Positions 52,330 to 61,732 of a stretch of DNA of 64,000 bases are shown here, piece by piece. Numbering within the stretch: the stretch's first letter is position 1; the number at the start of each line of letters is the position of its first letter. Made by a program: the position numbers and the translations under genes. The notes under the pieces are model-generated. The model was not told where the DNA came from and did no database searches. It was given only the letters and a program-made list of their open reading frames with translations. Source of the stretch: Bradyrhizobium elkanii USDA 76 (GTDB taxonomy: Bacteria; Pseudomonadota; Alphaproteobacteria; Rhizobiales; Xanthobacteraceae); contig NZ_CP066356.1 of assembly GCF_023278185.1 (NCBI RefSeq), forward strand, positions 7,866,001 through 7,930,000, in the 5' to 3' direction.

Positions 52330-53715
52330 TCACCCCTTGTGCTTTGCCTCGCCGAGGTCCCAGAACAGGCCGGCCATGATGGTCAGCGCCTCCTCGGTCA
52401 CCGACAGCAGGATGTGCTCGTCGGGGGCGTGCTGCGAGCAGCCCGGATAGGAATGCGGCACCCAGATGGTCGGCAGGCCGAGGCCTTCGGAGAACACGTC
52501 GTTCGGCAGCGAGCCGCCGAAGTTCGGCAGCACCGCCGGCGCCTTGCCGGTGGTGGCGCGGATCGAGTTCGCCGCCCAGTCGATCCACGGGCTGTCCATG
52601 TCGGTGCGCGAGGCGGCAAAGCGCTGCGTGCCCGAGACCTCGACCATCGGGAAACCGTTGTTGTGCAGATAATCCCGCACCGCGTCGATCACCTCGAGAT
52701 GCCGGGTGCCGACGACGAAGCGGAGCTGCAGCACGGCATTGGCCTTGCCGGGAATCGCGTTGGCGGGCTTGTCGATATTGCCCGACGACATCGCCAGCAC
52801 TTCCAGCGTGTTCCAGGCATAGAGCCGCTCTGCCGCGGTCAGGCCCTCCTCGCCCCAGTCTTCCGCCAGCGCCGGTTCGTCCGCGGTCGGCTTGACCTCG
52901 ACGTCGGCGAGCGCGGCGCGGACGCGGTTCGAGATCGGCGGCGGTTTCAGGATCTCGAGCTTCATGCGGCCCTTGCCGTCGACCAGGCTCGCGATCGCGC
53001 TCGCCAGGATCGTGGCCGGGTTGGCGAGCACGCCGCCCCAATTGCCGGAATGATTGCCGCCCTCGCGCAGATTGACGTCGAGATGGATGCGGTTGCCGCC
53101 GCGGCAGCCGAGGAAGATGGTCGGCCGCTCCGCCGACAGCCGCGGCCCGTCGGAGGCAATGAACAGGTCGGCCTTCAGCTCCTCGCGATGCGCCTCGCAG
53201 ACCTCGCGCAGATCGGGTGAGCCGATCTCCTCGCCGGTCTCGATGATGAATTTGGCGTTGAAGCCGAGCTTGCCGCCGCGCGCCTGCTTCACCGCGCGCA
53301 GTGCGGCCATGTTGATCGAATGCTGGCCCTTGTTGTCGGCGGTGCCGCGGCCATAGACGCGCTCGCCCTTGACCGTGGTCTGCCACGGATTGAGCCCGTC
53401 GCGCCACTCGCCGACCATGCCGTCGACGACGTCGCCATGGCCGTAGGTCAGCACGGTCGGCCGCGAAGCATCTTCCTGGTAGTCGGCAATCAGATAGGGC
53501 CCGCGGCCGGTCGGCGACTCGATCAGGTGGGTCTTGAAATCGAGCTCGGCGAAGGCCGGTTGCAGATTCTCCACCAGATAGGCGCGCAGCGCATCGGCCT
53601 TGTCGGCATTCAGGCTCTCGGTCTGGTAGCCGACCCTGCGGTCCAGCTCCTTCAGGAACCCTCCCGATTGAAAATGCTCTCGCACCTTTGCGATTGCGTC
53701 GGCCCGTGTCGCCAT
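52330..53715 (-). CDS. M20-family metallopeptidase (dipeptidase/deacylase-like)
   Basis: A 461-residue zinc enzyme of the M20 clan. Its metal and catalytic motifs are PTVLTYGHGDVVDGMVG (His and Asp), GRGTADNKGQHSINMAAL (bridging Asp), FIIETGEEIGSPDL (general base Glu and metal Glu) and a C-terminal WVPHSYPGCSQHAPDE (His). It cleaves dipeptides or N-acyl amino acids in the cytoplasm. GAAGGAA precedes the ATG at 53715; longer readings are not supported. It may feed on what the MHS permease imports. Confidence 0.9.
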   Translation of the reverse strand: MATRADAIAKVREHFQSGGFLKELDRRVGYQTESLNADKADALRAYLVENLQPAFAELDFKTHLIESPTGRGPYLIADYQEDASRPTVLTYGHGDVVDGMVGEWRDGLNPWQTTVKGERVYGRGTADNKGQHSINMAALRAVKQARGGKLGFNAKFIIETGEEIGSPDLREVCEAHREELKADLFIASDGPRLSAERPTIFLGCRGGNRIHLDVNLREGGNHSGNWGGVLANPATILASAIASLVDGKGRMKLEILKPPPISNRVRAALADVEVKPTADEPALAEDWGEEGLTAAERLYAWNTLEVLAMSSGNIDKPANAIPGKANAVLQLRFVVGTRHLEVIDAVRDYLHNNGFPMVEVSGTQRFAASRTDMDSPWIDWAANSIRATTGKAPAVLPNFGGSLPNDVFSEGLGLPTIWVPHSYPGCSQHAPDEHILLSVTEEALTIMAGLFWDLGEAKHKG

Positions 53716-53953
53716 GATTGTTCCTTCGTCCGGTCGCGTCTTGGCATGATCGCACCGGAACGCCACGCTTTGCGTCCCGATCATGCTTCTGGAGGGGCGC
53801 AACCTATCGGGATCGGATCGCGACCGGAAGGGCGCGAAATGCGAATGGGCCTTGCCAAAACGTGGGAAGTCGCAACAAGTTGATGCGGGACGCCCGGCAT
53901 CGACCGGGCAGCAATCGAAGCGGCGCGCAAGGTTTCGACCAGGGTTTTCGACA

Positions 53954-55336
53954 ATGACAAAACAAATCCGGCTCAACGCCTTTGCCATGAACTGCGTGGC
54001 ACATCAGTCGCCGGGGCTGTGGACCCATCCGCGCGACCGCACCAGGGACTACAACAAGCTGTCCTACTGGATCGATCTGGCGAAGACGCTCGAGCGCGGC
54101 CGGTTCGACGGGTTGTTCCTCGCCGACGTGCTCGGCGTCTACGACGTCTATGCCAATAGTCCGGATGCGGCGCTGCGCAACGCGGCGCAGACCCCGGCCA
54201 ACGAACCGTTGATGCTGATCCCGGCGATGGCCGCGGTGACCGAAAATCTCGGCTTCGGCGTCACCAGCAATCTGTCCTTCGAGCCGCCCTACCCGTTCGC
54301 GCGGCGGATGTCGACGCTCGACCATTTGACCGGCGGCCGGGTCGGCTGGAACGTGGTGACCGGCTATCTCGATAGTGCCGCGCGCGGCGCCGGCAAGGAC
54401 AAGCAGACCGCGCATGACGACCGCTACGAGCTCGCCGACGAATATATGGAGCTGGTCTACAAGCTCTGGGAAGGCAGCTGGGAGGACGACGCCGCGATCC
54501 GCGACGTCGCGCGCGGCATCTTCACCGATCCGAGCAAGGTGCATCCGGTACACCACGACGGCAACAACTACCGGCTCAACGCGATCCACCTGTCGGAGCC
54601 GTCGCCGCAGCGCACGCCGGTGCTCTACCAGGCGGGCACCTCGCCGCGCGGCCGGCAGTTCGCCGCCGAGCATGCCGAATGCGTGTTCATGTCGGGACCG
54701 TCGGCGAAGGTGATCGGCCCGCGCGTGTCGGCGATCCGCGAGCTCGCCGCCGCGAAGGGCCGCAACCCGGCCGAGATCCTGATGTTCTCGATGATGTGCG
54801 TCGTGGTGGCGCCGACCGAGGCGGAGGCGAAAGCGAAGTACGCCGAGTATCGCAGCCATATCAGCCATGAAGGCGCGCTGGCTCTGATGTCGGGCTGGAC
54901 CGGCGTCGACTTCTCGACCTATTCGCTCGACCAGGAGGTGCGGCACGTGCAGAACGACGCCGGCCGCTCCGCGATGGACAACGTCACCCGCGCCGATCCC
55001 GACCGGGTCTGGACCGTGCGCGAGGTCGCCGAGCATGTCGGCATCGGCGGCGCCGGCCCCGTGGTGGTCGGCTCGCCGGAGCAGGTCGCCGACAAGATCG
55101 AGCAATGGTTCGAGGACACCGACGTCGACGGCCTCAATGTCGCGTTTGCGATCTCGCCCGGCGATTTCGAGGACATCGCCGACATGCTGGTGCCGGAGCT
55201 CGTCAAGCGCGGCCGCTACAAGCGGGAGTATGCGAAGGGCACCTTGCGCGAGAAGCTGTTCGGCGCAGGGCGCGCGAGGCTAGACACGACGCATCCGGCG
55301 AGCCGGTACCGGGTGAAGAGCGCTGCAGCGGAGTAG
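53954..55336 (+). CDS. NtaA/DmoA-family FMN-dependent monooxygenase (second copy)
   Basis: A 460-residue luciferase-fold monooxygenase like that at 23478. Motifs are LERGRFDGLFLADVLGVYD, GGRVGWNVVTGYLDSAARGA, ELADEYMELVYKLWEGSW and PVLYQAGTSPRGRQFAAEHA. It attacks a sulfonate, sulfone or aminocarboxylate with reduced FMN. It is divergent from the M20 peptidase gene and followed by a repeat, so it is a single-gene unit; no reductase gene is near. Confidence 0.9.
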   Translation: MTKQIRLNAFAMNCVAHQSPGLWTHPRDRTRDYNKLSYWIDLAKTLERGRFDGLFLADVLGVYDVYANSPDAALRNAAQTPANEPLMLIPAMAAVTENLGFGVTSNLSFEPPYPFARRMSTLDHLTGGRVGWNVVTGYLDSAARGAGKDKQTAHDDRYELADEYMELVYKLWEGSWEDDAAIRDVARGIFTDPSKVHPVHHDGNNYRLNAIHLSEPSPQRTPVLYQAGTSPRGRQFAAEHAECVFMSGPSAKVIGPRVSAIRELAAAKGRNPAEILMFSMMCVVVAPTEAEAKAKYAEYRSHISHEGALALMSGWTGVDFSTYSLDQEVRHVQNDAGRSAMDNVTRADPDRVWTVREVAEHVGIGGAGPVVVGSPEQVADKIEQWFEDTDVDGLNVAFAISPGDFEDIADMLVPELVKRGRYKREYAKGTLREKLFGAGRARLDTTHPASRYRVKSAAAE

Positions 55337-55351
55337 AGGGTGCTCTTCGTC

Positions 55352-55492
55352 CCGTCATCCTGAGGAGCGCGCTCTTGCGCGCGTCTCGAAGGATCGACGG
55401 CCAGCAGCCGGGCCGTGCACCCTTCGAGACGCGCGGAGCCTGTCATCGGGCCACGCTTCGCGCGGACCCGTTGGCGCTCCTCAGGGTGACGG
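55352..55492. repeat. Palindromic repeat (CCGTCATCCTGAGG family)
   Basis: The ends CCGTCATCCTGAGG and CCTCAGGGTGACGG are inverted with one mismatch; a longer centre than at 35101 includes an extra GCGCGG block. It lies between convergent genes and may terminate both. Confidence 0.8.
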
Positions 55493-55524
55493 TGATAGAG
55501 AAGAGCGCGCGGCCCTCCGCGCGC

Positions 55525-57189
55525 TCAATTCACCGAATTGCTCACCACCACCTCGATCAGCTTCGCGCCCGGGCGGCTGAACGCCGACTTCATCGCGCCC
55601 TTGAGCTCCTGCGGGTCGGTGATCCTGATCGCCTCCAGCCCGAGCGAGCGTGCGAGGGCGGTGAAATCGACCGGCGGGTCGATGAAGTCCATGCCGACAT
55701 AATGATCGTCGCCATGGAACGCGAGCAGGCGCTGCTTGATGATGCGGTAGCCGCCATTGTTGACGATGACGAAAGTCAGCGGCAGCTTGTGATTGGCCGC
55801 GGTCCACAGCGACTGGATCGAGTACATCGACGAGCCGTCGCCGGAATAGCACACCACCGGCCGCTGCGGATTGGCGAGGCTGACGCCGACCGCGGCCGGC
55901 AGGCCCCAGCCGATGCCGCCGGAGGCCAGCGCGTGGTAGCCGTAGCGGTCGCGATGCGGCCTCAAGCCGATGATCTGGCGCGACGAGGTCAGGCCCTCGT
56001 CGACCAGGATCGCATTGTCGGGCATCGCCTCCACGACCTGCAACGCGAGCCAGTCCGGATCGATCGGCGAGGTCTGGCTCGCCTTCGAGATCTGCTCGAC
56101 CAGCGCCTTCCGCTTCGCCGCCCAGTTTCTTGTCGACAGCGCCGCGAGCCCCTGCCTGGCGCGCGCCTCCAGCGCGCCGCCGCCGGCCTCCTTCAACGCA
56201 GGGACCAGCGCGCGCAGCGTTTCCTTGACGTCCGCCTTCAGCGCGATCTCGGCGCCGTAGTTCCTGGCGAGGTCGCTGTCGACCAGGCCGACCTGCACGA
56301 TCGAGAGCCCGTCCGGCAGCGGATCGACCTCGCTGTAGACCGACATCCGCAACGGATCGCCGCCGAGCGCGATCAACAGATCATGCGGCGCCAGCACGTC
56401 GCGCGCGACCTTCTGCAGCCGCGCGATCGCGCCCATGAAGCTCGGGCTTTCGGAGAGGAAATGCGAACCATAAGGCGTCGGCGATTGCCAGGCCGGACAG
56501 CCCAGCGTCTCGGCGAGATCGGCCGCCTCGCGCAGCGCATCGCTTTTCACGATCTCGTCGCCGACGACGATCACCGGTCGCTCCGCTTTCAGGATGCGCG
56601 CGGCCAGCGCCTTGAGCGAATCCTCCGACGGCCGGACGCGGGTGTCGATCCGGCTGGAGCGGCCGAGCTCGATGCCGGCCTCCGCATTGAGGATGTCGCC
56701 CGGCAGCGAAATGAACACCGGCCCGGTCGGCGGCGTGGTCGCGATCTTGGCGGCGCGGCGCACGATGCGCGGCAGGTCTTCGAGCCGCGTCACCTCGACC
56801 GCCCATTTTACCAGCGGCGTCGCCATCTGCACCAGCGGGCCATAGAGCACCGGTTCGGTCAGACCATGGCCCTGTTCCTGCTGCCCGGCGGTGAGGATCA
56901 GCGGCGTGCCGGTGAAGCTTGCGTTGTAGAGCGAACCCATCGCATTGCCGAGTCCCGGCGCGACATGGACGTTGCAGGCGACGAGCTTGCCGGAGGCGCG
57001 GCTGAAGCCGTCGGCCATCGCGACCACCAGGCTCTCCTGCATCGCCATCACATAGGTGAGATCGGGATGATCCTTCAGCGCGTGCATGATCGGCAATTCG
57101 GTGGTGCCGGGATTGCCGAACAGATGGGTGACGCCCTCATCCTTCAGCAGCGCCAGAAATGCCGAGCGGCCGGTAATGCGATTCTTCAT
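55525..57189 (-). CDS. Thiamine-diphosphate enzyme, benzoylformate-decarboxylase-like
   Basis: A 554-residue TPP enzyme. GNPGTTELP (residues 25-33) with Glu31, MQESLVVAMADGF with the cofactor-activating Glu52, and the active-site His75 in HVAPGLGNAMG match benzoylformate decarboxylase more than acetolactate synthase. The TPP/Mg motif is YSGDGSSMYSIQSLWTAA ... VNNGGY. It would decarboxylate an aryl- or acyl-glyoxylate to the aldehyde. GGAGGGAAC precedes the ATG at 57189. An aldehyde dehydrogenase gene lies 3 kb on. It may equally be an uncharacterised acetolactate-synthase-like enzyme. Confidence 0.85.
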   Translation of the reverse strand: MKNRITGRSAFLALLKDEGVTHLFGNPGTTELPIMHALKDHPDLTYVMAMQESLVVAMADGFSRASGKLVACNVHVAPGLGNAMGSLYNASFTGTPLILTAGQQEQGHGLTEPVLYGPLVQMATPLVKWAVEVTRLEDLPRIVRRAAKIATTPPTGPVFISLPGDILNAEAGIELGRSSRIDTRVRPSEDSLKALAARILKAERPVIVVGDEIVKSDALREAADLAETLGCPAWQSPTPYGSHFLSESPSFMGAIARLQKVARDVLAPHDLLIALGGDPLRMSVYSEVDPLPDGLSIVQVGLVDSDLARNYGAEIALKADVKETLRALVPALKEAGGGALEARARQGLAALSTRNWAAKRKALVEQISKASQTSPIDPDWLALQVVEAMPDNAILVDEGLTSSRQIIGLRPHRDRYGYHALASGGIGWGLPAAVGVSLANPQRPVVCYSGDGSSMYSIQSLWTAANHKLPLTFVIVNNGGYRIIKQRLLAFHGDDHYVGMDFIDPPVDFTALARSLGLEAIRITDPQELKGAMKSAFSRPGAKLIEVVVSNSVN

Positions 57190-57319
57190 GTTCCCTCCAG
57201 GCCTGTCGGCGCGTTGACCGACGGGGATCGAGGCAGATGACCAAACTTGCGCAGCTGGAGCAATCGAGCGAGCGGTCATGGCCGCATTCCGCAGGCGCGC
57301 GCCTGAAGCAAGATGCTCG

Positions 57320-57835
57320 CTAGAACATCCCCTCGCGCGCGCTGCGCTTCTTCTTTTTCGAGCGCTGCCAGACCACGCCGGGATAGCCTTTCAGCGGCAC
57401 CAACGGCTCGCCGGTATAGGCCCATTCCTGCAGCTCCTCGATCGCGATGTGATAGAGCGGCTGCCGGCCGGTGCGCCCCGAGAACAGCGCACGCGGGATG
57501 TTGACCATGTGCGGCGACCGCGCGCGTTCGTAGACGATGGGCGTGCCGCAATTGGCGCAGAAGCTGCGCGCGGTCTTGCTTTTCGCGTCCTCGTAGCGTG
57601 ACAGCTCGCCTTCACCTTGCGTGATGCGGAAGCGCTTCTTCCAGCTGCCGACATAGGTCGCATAAACCGCACCATGGGCGCGGCGACTGGCGGCGGTGTG
57701 ATCATGCCAGGCCCAGCGCGCCGGCACATCGATCTCGAACCTCACCCTGCCGCACAGGCATTGGCCGGCCGCGGGCTTCGCCAGCGCCACGGGCTTTGGT
57801 TTTTTGGTCGGCTCGAACTCGTCGTCCGGAAACAT
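57320..57835 (-). CDS. GFA-family (CENP-V domain) zinc protein
   Basis: A 171-residue GFA-type protein. Zinc ligands are visible in GQCLCGRVRFEI and SFCANCGTPIVY, with the remaining Cys position in the middle apparently replaced by the WHDHTAASRRAHGA stretch, which is unusual. The family name comes from glutathione-dependent formaldehyde activation, but most members have no proven activity. It is preceded by a Lys/Pro-rich segment (EPTKKPKPVALAKP). It sits between the TPP enzyme and the old yellow enzyme on the same strand. Confidence 0.82.
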   Translation of the reverse strand: MFPDDEFEPTKKPKPVALAKPAAGQCLCGRVRFEIDVPARWAWHDHTAASRRAHGAVYATYVGSWKKRFRITQGEGELSRYEDAKSKTARSFCANCGTPIVYERARSPHMVNIPRALFSGRTGRQPLYHIAIEELQEWAYTGEPLVPLKGYPGVVWQRSKKKKRSAREGMF

Positions 57836-57857
57836 CGCGGTCTCCCATCAAGGCATT

Positions 57858-57891
57858 GTAGCCCGGACGAGCGAAGCGATATCCGGGCTAC
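57858..57891. terminator. Palindromic hairpin after the old yellow enzyme gene
   Basis: GTAGCCCGGA pairs perfectly with TCCGGGCTAC. It resembles a widespread short repeat and directly follows the stop of the minus-strand gene ending at 57898. Confidence 0.55.
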
Positions 57892-57897
57892 GAAGAG

Positions 57898-59025
57898 TTA
57901 CGCCTGCGCCAATTCGTCGTGCACCGGATAATCCGTGTAGCCCTTCTCCTCGCCGGCATAGAAGGTGGCGCGGTTGTACTTGGTCAAGGGATAGCCGCGC
58001 TGCAGCCGGCGCGGCAGGTCCGGGTTGGAGATGAAGTAGCGGCCGAACGCGATCGCATCGGCATGGCCTTCGGCGACCGCGCTCTGTGCGGTGTCGCCGA
58101 CGAAATTGCCGGCGGTGATCAGCACGCCGCTCCACATCGGGCGGTACAGCACCATCGCGGACGGCACGTTCTGCCAGTCGACCTCGGCGCGGCCGGTGCC
58201 CGAAGCGCGCGGCTCGATGAAATGCAGATAGGCGAGCCCGAGCTTGTCCAGCGCCGTGATGGCGTGGCCGTAGAGCGGCATCGGGTCGGCCTCGCCGCTG
58301 CCATTGGCGATGCCGTAGGGCGAGAGCCGCACGCCGACGCGGCTCGCGCCCCAGACCTCGGTCACCGCCTGCGTCACCTCCATCAGGAAGCGGACGCGGT
58401 TCTCGATCGAGCCGCCATACCGGTCGGTGCGCAGATTGCTGCGCGACTGCAGGAACTGCTCGATCAGATAGCCATTGGCGCCGTGGATCTCGACGCCGTC
58501 GAAGCCGGCGACGAGCGCGTTCTTCGCGCCTTGCCGGTAGGCCTCGACCATCAGGGCGACCTCGTCGGTCTCGAGCGCGCGCGGCGTCTCGTAGTCGACC
58601 ACCTTGCCGTCCGCCGTCATGCACTTGAACTCGGACGGGATCGCGACCGCCGACGGCGCCACCGGCAGCGCGCCACCCGGCTGGAACGAGGAATGCGAGA
58701 CGCGGCCGACGTGCCAGAGCTGCAGGAAGATCAAGCCGCCCTTGGCGTGCACGGCATCCACCACCTCGCGCCAGCCCGCGATCTGGGCCTCGCTATAGAT
58801 GCCGGGAACACCGGGATTGCCGAAGCCGGTCTCGACCACCGGCGAGGCCTCCGCGATCAGCAGGCCGCCCGGCGTCGCGCGCTGCGCATAATATTCCGCG
58901 TTCATCGGCCGCGGCGCGAGGCTCGGCCGCGACGCCCGCATCCGCGTCAGCGGCGCCATCACGACGCGATGTTCGAGCTGGTAAGGACCAATCTTGAGCG
59001 GAGAGAACAGCGACGGAGGATTCAT
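57898..59025 (-). CDS. NADH:flavin oxidoreductase, old yellow enzyme family
   Basis: A 375-residue FMN-binding TIM barrel. VVMAPLTRMRAS, GGLLIAEASPV, LQLWHVGRVSH, EIHGANGYLIEQFLQ (His181 and Asn184 bind the substrate carbonyl) and RTDRYGGSIENR are classic OYE motifs. It reduces activated C=C bonds in electrophiles such as N-ethylmaleimide or nitro compounds with NAD(P)H. The length and RTDRYGG motif resemble NemA. The ATG at 59025 is in line with the family start. A short repeat separates it from the divergent ModE-like gene. Confidence 0.93.
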   Translation of the reverse strand: MNPPSLFSPLKIGPYQLEHRVVMAPLTRMRASRPSLAPRPMNAEYYAQRATPGGLLIAEASPVVETGFGNPGVPGIYSEAQIAGWREVVDAVHAKGGLIFLQLWHVGRVSHSSFQPGGALPVAPSAVAIPSEFKCMTADGKVVDYETPRALETDEVALMVEAYRQGAKNALVAGFDGVEIHGANGYLIEQFLQSRSNLRTDRYGGSIENRVRFLMEVTQAVTEVWGASRVGVRLSPYGIANGSGEADPMPLYGHAITALDKLGLAYLHFIEPRASGTGRAEVDWQNVPSAMVLYRPMWSGVLITAGNFVGDTAQSAVAEGHADAIAFGRYFISNPDLPRRLQRGYPLTKYNRATFYAGEEKGYTDYPVHDELAQA

Positions 59026-59065
59026 GCCTGCCCCAAATATTCTTACGTGGTTTCCGTTGTAGTGT

Positions 59066-59114
59066 GGGCACGATCGGCCCAGAAAACCGGTTACCACTTT
59101 TTCGGATCATGCCC
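59066..59114. repeat. Short palindromic repeat (GGGCA...TGCCC)
   Basis: Shares the AAAACCGGTTACCACTTTTT core with 41948 and 50738. It lies in the divergent gap between the old yellow enzyme and ModE-like genes. Confidence 0.7.
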
Positions 59115-59185
59115 GTTATCTAACGGGTTCATCTTGTTCATGAAAGCGGGTAGTGGCAATCTGTTGCCACGAGAACAGGTCTCCC

Positions 59186-59569
59186 ATGTCGAAATCGAGC
59201 GCCTCATCGCTCCCCTCCCTCAGCGTCCGCATCGACCTCGATGCCGAGGACCGGATCGGGCCGGGCAAGATCCTGCTGCTGGAGCGGATCAAGGAATGCG
59301 GCTCGATCTCGGCCGCCGGCCGCGCCATGGACATGAGCTACAAGCGCGCCTGGGACCTGGTCGACGAGATCAACCGCATCTGCCGGCAGGCGGCGGTGGA
59401 ACGGCAGACCGGCGGCAAGAATGGCGGCGGCGCGGTGCTGACCCCGTTCGGCCTCTCCTTGGTGGCACGCTACCGCAAGATCGAGCGCGACGCGGCAAGC
59501 GCCGTGCGCAAGGATCTCGAGGCGCTGCGCAGCGACATCGGCAAGCCGAAGAAGGCCGCGGGGCGGTAA
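59186..59569 (+). CDS. ModE-type winged-helix DNA-binding protein, single domain
   Basis: A 127-residue protein that is only the DNA-binding domain of ModE regulators: GPGKILLLERIKECGSISAA followed by GRAMDMSYKRAWDLVDEIN. The C-terminal molybdate-binding (TOBE) part is absent, so it would not sense molybdate itself. The basic tail ends KPKKAAGR. The ATG at 59186 is preceded by a weak AGG. It is divergent from the old yellow enzyme gene, which it might control. No molybdate transport genes are adjacent, but a truncated DUF2478 gene, a family often linked to molybdenum, lies 4 kb away. Confidence 0.85.
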   Translation: MSKSSASSLPSLSVRIDLDAEDRIGPGKILLLERIKECGSISAAGRAMDMSYKRAWDLVDEINRICRQAAVERQTGGKNGGGAVLTPFGLSLVARYRKIERDAASAVRKDLEALRSDIGKPKKAAGR

Positions 59570-60043
59570 ACGCAGGAACCGGCGGCTGTCGCAGGGGCGC
59601 TTACGAAAATATCGAAAACAACCCCATGCAAAGGAGCCGGCGGCGGCCGGCGTTCGACAAGGCAACTTGACGCGTCGGGCAAATCAGGGCTACTCTTCTA
59701 ATATTCCGAAATCGTGTGGGCGTTGGGGTGAAGGGCTTCCGTTCTGCGAGCACGCCAAGCGTTGAGACCTGTACCCCCTCGCCCCGATTGCATCACCGAT
59801 GCAATCCGACCTCTCCCCGCAGGCGGCAGGGCTATCGCATATGAATGAACCGATTCTTCCGCGCCGTCATGGCCGGGCTTGTCCCGGCCATCCACGTCTT
59901 TTCTTCGCGTGGAAACGAAGACGTGGATGCCCGGGACAAGCCCGGGCATGACGAGTTTATGGGAACTCCGATTACCTCAAACGGCCATCTGCGATTGCCC
60001 TGCCGCAAGCGGGGAGAGGTGAAGAGAAACGGCGGGACCAGCC
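59570..60043. other. Intergenic region, 474 bp, mostly repeat
   Basis: The first 200 bases hold nothing I can assign; the rest is the composite repeat at 59774-60020. The regions on both sides are 3' ends of genes. Confidence 0.55.
59774..60020. repeat. Composite nested palindromic repeat (second copy)
   Basis: It carries the same outer CTCTCCCC-family element and inner GTCATGCCCGGG-type element as 49360-49680, in reverse orientation: GCGGCAGGGCTATCGCATATG at the junction (as two consecutive parts), then GCCGTCATGGCCGGGCTTG and the complementary GCCCGGGCATGACG. The hairpin GATTGCATC-ACC-GATGCAATC is kept. Confidence 0.82.
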
Positions 60044-61540
60044 CTAGCCGGTCTTGATCCAGACCGCCTTGACGTTGAGATATTCCTCGACGTGCTGCTT
60101 GCCGGACTCGCGGCCGTAGCCGCTCATCTTGTAGCCGCCGAACGGCACCGCCGGATCCATCGCCTGGTAGCAATTGACCCAGACCGAGCCGGCGCGCAGC
60201 GCCTTGGCGACCTGGTGCGCCTTGCTGACATTGGTGGTCCAGACGCCCGAGCCGAGGCCGAAGGTGGTGGCGTTGGCGCGCTTGATCAGTTCGTCCGGAT
60301 CCTTGAACGAGATCGCCGAGATCACCGGGCCAAAAATCTCCTCCTGCGCGATACGCATGTTGTCCTGCACATTGGCAAACACGGTCGGCTGCACGAAATA
60401 GCCCTTCGACAGCGCGCCCTCAGTGAGGCGGCCGCCGCCGGCAAGCGCCTTGGCGCCCTCCTTCTGGCCGATGTCGAGGTAGCCCGAGACGCGGTCCATC
60501 TGCTGCTGCGACACCAGGGGACCAATCTGGGTGTTGGGGTCGAGGCCGTTGCCGACCTGCAGCTTCCTGCCGAACTCGGCGACGCGGCCGACGAATTCGT
60601 CATAGACCTTCTGCTCGACGAACAGCCGCGTGCCGGCGCTGCAGATCTGGCCCGAATTGGCGAACACCGCCATCGCAGCTCCCGGCACCGCGGCGTCGAG
60701 ATCGGCGTCGGCAAACACGATGTCCGGCGACTTGCCGCCGAGCTCGAGCGAGACGCGCTTGAGGTTGCCGGCCGACGCACGGATGATCGACTGGCCGGTG
60801 ACATGCGAGCCGGTGAAGGCGACCTTGTCGACATCCGGATGCGAGGCGAGCGCGGCGCCCGCGGTCTCGCCATAGCCCGGCACGACGTTGACGACGCCGG
60901 GCGGAATCCCGGCCTCCATGCAGAGCTCGCCGATGCGCAGCGAGGTCAACGGCGATTCCTCGGCCGGCTTCAGCACCACGGTGCAGCCGGTCGCGATCGC
61001 CGGGCCGATCTTCCAGATCGAGGCGGTCAGCGGCCCGTTCCAGGGAATGATCGCGCCGACCACGCCGATCGGCTCCTTCAGCGTGTAGGAGAAGATCTCG
61101 CCGGGCAGCGAGTTCTCGATGGTCTCGCCATGGATCGCGGTCGCCTGGCCGGCATAGTAGCGCAGCATGCCGAGCGCGCGCAGGCGGTTGCCGCGGGTGC
61201 GGCTGATCGGTGCGCCCATGTCGAGCGTGTCGAGCTGGGACAGTTCCTCGAAATTGGCTTCGACGAGTTCGGCGAGCTTGAGCAGCATGTTCTGCCGCTC
61301 GAACGGCTTCACCTTGCTCCAGGGCCCTTCGAACGCGCGGCGCGCCGCCGCGACCGCACGGTTGATGTCCTCGGCATCGCCCTCGGCGACCGACGCGAGC
61401 AACTCACCGGTGGCGGGATTATGCGTCTCGAATTTCTTGCCGGAGGCGGCGTCGACCCATTTGCCGTCGATCAGCATCTTCTTGTAGGAGCCATCGGCAT
61501 AAGGATGGCGCGTGATCGGAATAGCCTGCGAAACAGCCAT
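60044..61540 (-). CDS. NAD(P)-dependent aldehyde dehydrogenase
   Basis: A 498-residue aldehyde dehydrogenase. The catalytic Cys300 (NSGQICSAGTR), general base Glu267 (LELGGKSP), Asn168 (PWNGPL) and cofactor loop (FTGSHVTGQ) are all present, and the C-terminal FGGYKMSGYGRE is typical of the betaine-aldehyde/phenylacetaldehyde group. It oxidises an aldehyde to the acid. AGGGAG precedes the ATG at 61540. It stands alone, divergent from the SDR at 61733; the aldehyde could come from the TPP decarboxylase at 55525, but that link is inference. Confidence 0.93.
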   Translation of the reverse strand: MAVSQAIPITRHPYADGSYKKMLIDGKWVDAASGKKFETHNPATGELLASVAEGDAEDINRAVAAARRAFEGPWSKVKPFERQNMLLKLAELVEANFEELSQLDTLDMGAPISRTRGNRLRALGMLRYYAGQATAIHGETIENSLPGEIFSYTLKEPIGVVGAIIPWNGPLTASIWKIGPAIATGCTVVLKPAEESPLTSLRIGELCMEAGIPPGVVNVVPGYGETAGAALASHPDVDKVAFTGSHVTGQSIIRASAGNLKRVSLELGGKSPDIVFADADLDAAVPGAAMAVFANSGQICSAGTRLFVEQKVYDEFVGRVAEFGRKLQVGNGLDPNTQIGPLVSQQQMDRVSGYLDIGQKEGAKALAGGGRLTEGALSKGYFVQPTVFANVQDNMRIAQEEIFGPVISAISFKDPDELIKRANATTFGLGSGVWTTNVSKAHQVAKALRAGSVWVNCYQAMDPAVPFGGYKMSGYGRESGKQHVEEYLNVKAVWIKTG

Positions 61541-61732
61541 GTTTGCACTCCCTGTAAAATGTCGGCTGAGGTCTTTTGGAAGCGTTATATCCCGAATTCT
61601 ACAGCGCGAACGCGAAACCGTAAAGCCGAGCCCGCGTTGATCAGGGCGGCACACACGAAAGCCTCCCATGCGCCCGCGTGCATGGTACGATAGCGACTGA
61701 ACCTCAGCCACATATGTGTCCGGAGACCGCCG

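Noticed and set aside
57320..57835. Assigning the GFA-family protein as glutathione-dependent formaldehyde-activating enzyme
   Set aside because: The full set of zinc cysteines is not visible and no formaldehyde-oxidation genes are adjacent, so only the family name is given.
59774..60020. Possible small RNA gene from strong secondary structure
   Set aside because: The structure is fully explained by the composite repeat that also occurs at 49360.
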